From Pseudomonadota bacterium (GTDB taxonomy: Bacteria > Pseudomonadota > Alphaproteobacteria > Sphingomonadales > Sphingomonadaceae): a DNA stretch of 12,690 nt. Every line of letters begins with the position of its first letter. Position 1 is the first letter of the stretch. Made by a program: the position numbers and the translations under genes. Location: positions 1 through 12,690 of the forward strand of contig JAFAGN010000143.1 of assembly GCA_023422695.1 (NCBI GenBank), read 5' to 3'. Of the stretch, positions 10,791-12,690 are shown piece after piece. The notes below the pieces were generated by a model. The model was given only the letters and a program-made list of their open reading frames with translations, was not told where the DNA came from and did no database searches.

Positions 10791-12572
10791 TTAGCCCTTC
10801 GGCCCGTCGACGATCCGGATGCCGAGTTCTTTGAGCTGCTTGTCGCTGACCGGCGCGGGCGCGCCCATCATCAGGTCTTCGGCCTTCTGGTTCATCGGGA
10901 AGACGACGACTTCGCGGATATTCGGCTCGTCGGCGAGCAGCATCACGATGCGATCGACGCCGGGAGCCGAACCGCCGTGCGGCGGCGCGCCGAATTTGAA
11001 GGCGTTGATCATGCCCGAGAAATTGGCATCGACGTCGGCCTGCGAATAGCCCGCGATCTCGAACGCCTTGTACATGATGTCGGGGCGATGGTTGCGGATC
11101 GCGCCCGACGACAGTTCGACGCCGTTGCAGACGATGTCATACTGCCACGCAAGGATATCGAGGGGGTCCTTGGTTTCCAGTGCCTCGAGTTCACCTTGCG
11201 GCATCGAGAAGGGGTTGTGACTGAAATCGATCTTGCCGGTGTCCTCGTCGGCTTCGAACATCGGGAAGTCGACGATCCAGCACATTTCGAATTTGCTCGG
11301 GTCGATCAGATCGAGTTGCTCGGCGACGCGGGTGCGCGCAAACCCGGCGAGTTTCGCGGCGGTCGCTTCCTTGCCCGCGGCAAAGAACAACCCGTCGTCC
11401 GGACCGATGCCGAGCTCCGCGGCGAGCGCATCCATCTTTTCGGTGCCATGGTTCTTGGCGATCGGGCCGCCCCATTCGCCGCCCTTGCGCGTTGCATAGC
11501 CAAGACCCGCAAAGCCTTCGCCCTGCGCCCAGCTGTTCATGTCGTCGAAGAACTTGCGGCTCTTCTCGGCGGTTGCCGGCGCCGGGATCGCACGCACCAC
11601 GTCGCCCGCGGCAACGATGTCGGCGAAGCGGCCAAAGCCCGAGCCGGTGAAGTGTGACGACACATCGGTGATGATCAGCGGATTGCGCAGGTCGGGTTTG
11701 TCATTGCCGTACTTGAGCATCGACTCGCGATAGGGGATGCGCGGGAACGAGCCCGCCGGAGTCACCGACTTTCCGTTGGCAAATTCCTCGAACACGCCCG
11801 CCAGCACAGGCTCGATCGCGTTGAACACGTCGTCCTGCGTCACGAAGCTCATTTCGAAATCGAGCTGGTAAAATTCGCCGGGCGAACGGTCGGCGCGCGC
11901 GTCCTCGTCGCGGAAGCAGGGTGCGATCTGGAAATAGCGGTCGAAGCCCGCGACCATCAGCAGCTGTTTGAACATCTGCGGCGCCTGCGGCAGCGCATAG
12001 AATTTGCCGGGGTGAACGCGGCTTGGCACCAGATAGTCACGCGCGCCTTCGGGCGACGAGGCGGTCAGGATCGGCGTCTGATATTCGGTGAAACCCTGAT
12101 CGACCATGCGACGGCGCAGCGAGGCGATGACGTTCGAGCGCAGCAGAATATTCTGATGCAAACGGTCACGGCGCAGGTCGAGGAAGCGATATTTCAGGCG
12201 GATATCCTCGGGATATTCCTGTTCGCCGGCGACCGGCATCGGCAGCTCGATTGCCGCCGACTGGACGGTGACGTCGCGCGCGCGCACTTCAATGGCGCCG
12301 GTCGGCAGGTTGGCGTTGACCGTTTCGGCGGAGCGCGCGACGACATCGCCGGTGATCGTCACAACGCTTTCGGCGCGCAGGCCGTCGAGGATCGCGAACG
12401 CCGGGTCGCTGCTGTCGGCAACGATTTGCGTCAGGCCATAATGGTCGCGCAGGTCGACGAACAACAGCCCGCCGTGATCGCGCTTGCGATGCACCCAGCC
12501 CGAGACGCGGACCGACTGGCCGACCTGTTCGGCGCGAAGCTGGCCGCAATTATGGGTGCGATAGGCGTGCAT
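10791..12572 (-). CDS. aspS: Aspartate-tRNA ligase, probably non-discriminating (Asp/Asn)
   Basis: A 593-aa class IIb synthetase that charges tRNA with aspartate. The N-terminal OB-fold anticodon-binding domain is at about 20-105 (VRVSGWVHRKRDHGG). The catalytic core carries motif 2 at FRDEDARADR (220-229), the GEFYQLDFEMSF segment, and motif 3 at GGSAPGVDRIVMLL near the C-terminus. The bacterial insertion domain lies between them, giving the usual bacterial length. His33 in RDHGG matches the His reported as a marker of non-discriminating AspRS (Pseudomonas aeruginosa His31; Leu in E. coli). That would make Asp-tRNA(Asn) for GatCAB. The start is ATG 12572 (MHAYRTHNCGQLR), the conserved N-terminus. 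An upstream in-frame ATG at 12650 would add 26 residues that do not look like AspRS. Confidence 0.96.
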   Translation of the reverse strand: MHAYRTHNCGQLRAEQVGQSVRVSGWVHRKRDHGGLLFVDLRDHYGLTQIVADSSDPAFAILDGLRAESVVTITGDVVARSAETVNANLPTGAIEVRARDVTVQSAAIELPMPVAGEQEYPEDIRLKYRFLDLRRDRLHQNILLRSNVIASLRRRMVDQGFTEYQTPILTASSPEGARDYLVPSRVHPGKFYALPQAPQMFKQLLMVAGFDRYFQIAPCFRDEDARADRSPGEFYQLDFEMSFVTQDDVFNAIEPVLAGVFEEFANGKSVTPAGSFPRIPYRESMLKYGNDKPDLRNPLIITDVSSHFTGSGFGRFADIVAAGDVVRAIPAPATAEKSRKFFDDMNSWAQGEGFAGLGYATRKGGEWGGPIAKNHGTEKMDALAAELGIGPDDGLFFAAGKEATAAKLAGFARTRVAEQLDLIDPSKFEMCWIVDFPMFEADEDTGKIDFSHNPFSMPQGELEALETKDPLDILAWQYDIVCNGVELSSGAIRNHRPDIMYKAFEIAGYSQADVDANFSGMINAFKFGAPPHGGSAPGVDRIVMLLADEPNIREVVVFPMNQKAEDLMMGAPAPVSDKQLKELGIRIVDGPKG

Positions 12573-12628
12573 TTGATCGTCTTTCAATGTCTGGGAGCGC
12601 AGGAAAACATGCGCCGATATGGCCGCGC

Positions 12629-12657
12629 CTAAGGCAGCGCGGCGGGCCATTTGTCAA
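12629..12657 (-). promoter_or_regulatory. Candidate aspS promoter
   Basis: On the minus strand a perfect -35 TTGACA (12657-12652) is followed 17 bp later by CCTTAG (12634-12629), a weak -10. The predicted leader is about 50 nt. The weak -10 keeps confidence low. Confidence 0.3.
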
Positions 12658-12670
12658 GGGTTCACCCGTC

Positions 12671-12690
12671 GCCCCCGCGTAGGCGGGGGC
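12671..12690. repeat. REP-like GC-rich hairpin at the window edge
   Basis: GCCCCCGC (12671-12678) and GCGGGGGC (12683-12690) are perfect 8-bp arms around GTAG. It ends at the window edge, so the element may continue. Short hairpins of this type are recalled as frequent between sphingomonad genes. Confidence 0.55.

Noticed and set aside
12573..12650. 26-residue N-terminal extension of AspRS
   Set aside because: AspRS normally starts at the MHAYRTHNCG equivalent, and the extension crosses the probable promoter leader.

Overview
The window looks like chromosomal DNA from a GC-rich alphaproteobacterium, most likely of the order Sphingomonadales (Sphingopyxis/Sphingomonas type). This is inferred from the strong GC3 bias, from protein families that resemble sphingomonad ones, and from the REP-like intergenic hairpin modules. 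No rRNA, tRNA, CRISPR array, transposase or phage gene was seen.

Layout. 1-340 is the C-terminal end of recF. It is followed by a small exported single-pass membrane protein (506-730) with a clear intrinsic terminator. A divergent pair comes next: an ArsC-type arsenate reductase (minus) and an exported YkuD-type L,D-transpeptidase (plus). 2087-2671 is an intergenic stretch of atypical, lower GC. It holds two doubtful small minus-strand ORFs, a perfect inverted repeat, a textbook sigma-54 (-24/-12) promoter and a 17-bp palindrome over the predicted transcription start. All of these lie upstream of a stand-alone PspC-domain membrane protein (2672-2968). Three successive hairpins and an unrecognised 247-aa protein follow. 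A 130-bp compound repeat separates that protein from a MoxR-type AAA+ ATPase (4121-4966) and a GFA-family zinc protein (4975-5394).

From 5391 to 12572 every gene lies on the minus strand. In transcription order these are aspS, an alpha/beta hydrolase (2 nt after aspS), an exported Cys-rich protein with a TPR-like tail, a PPK2 polyphosphate kinase, a J-domain protein with an N-terminal Cys/His cluster, a small exported membrane protein, and a soluble chemoreceptor with a sensor-like domain after its signalling hairpin. The chemoreceptor and the GFA gene converge with overlapping stop codons.

Functionally this is mostly core housekeeping (DNA repair, translation) mixed with envelope and stress functions: L,D-transpeptidase, PspC, polyphosphate-based nucleotide metabolism, a co-chaperone and chemosensing. 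The most interesting element is the candidate sigma-54 control module in front of the orphan pspC-like gene. No complete new defence or mobile system was found.
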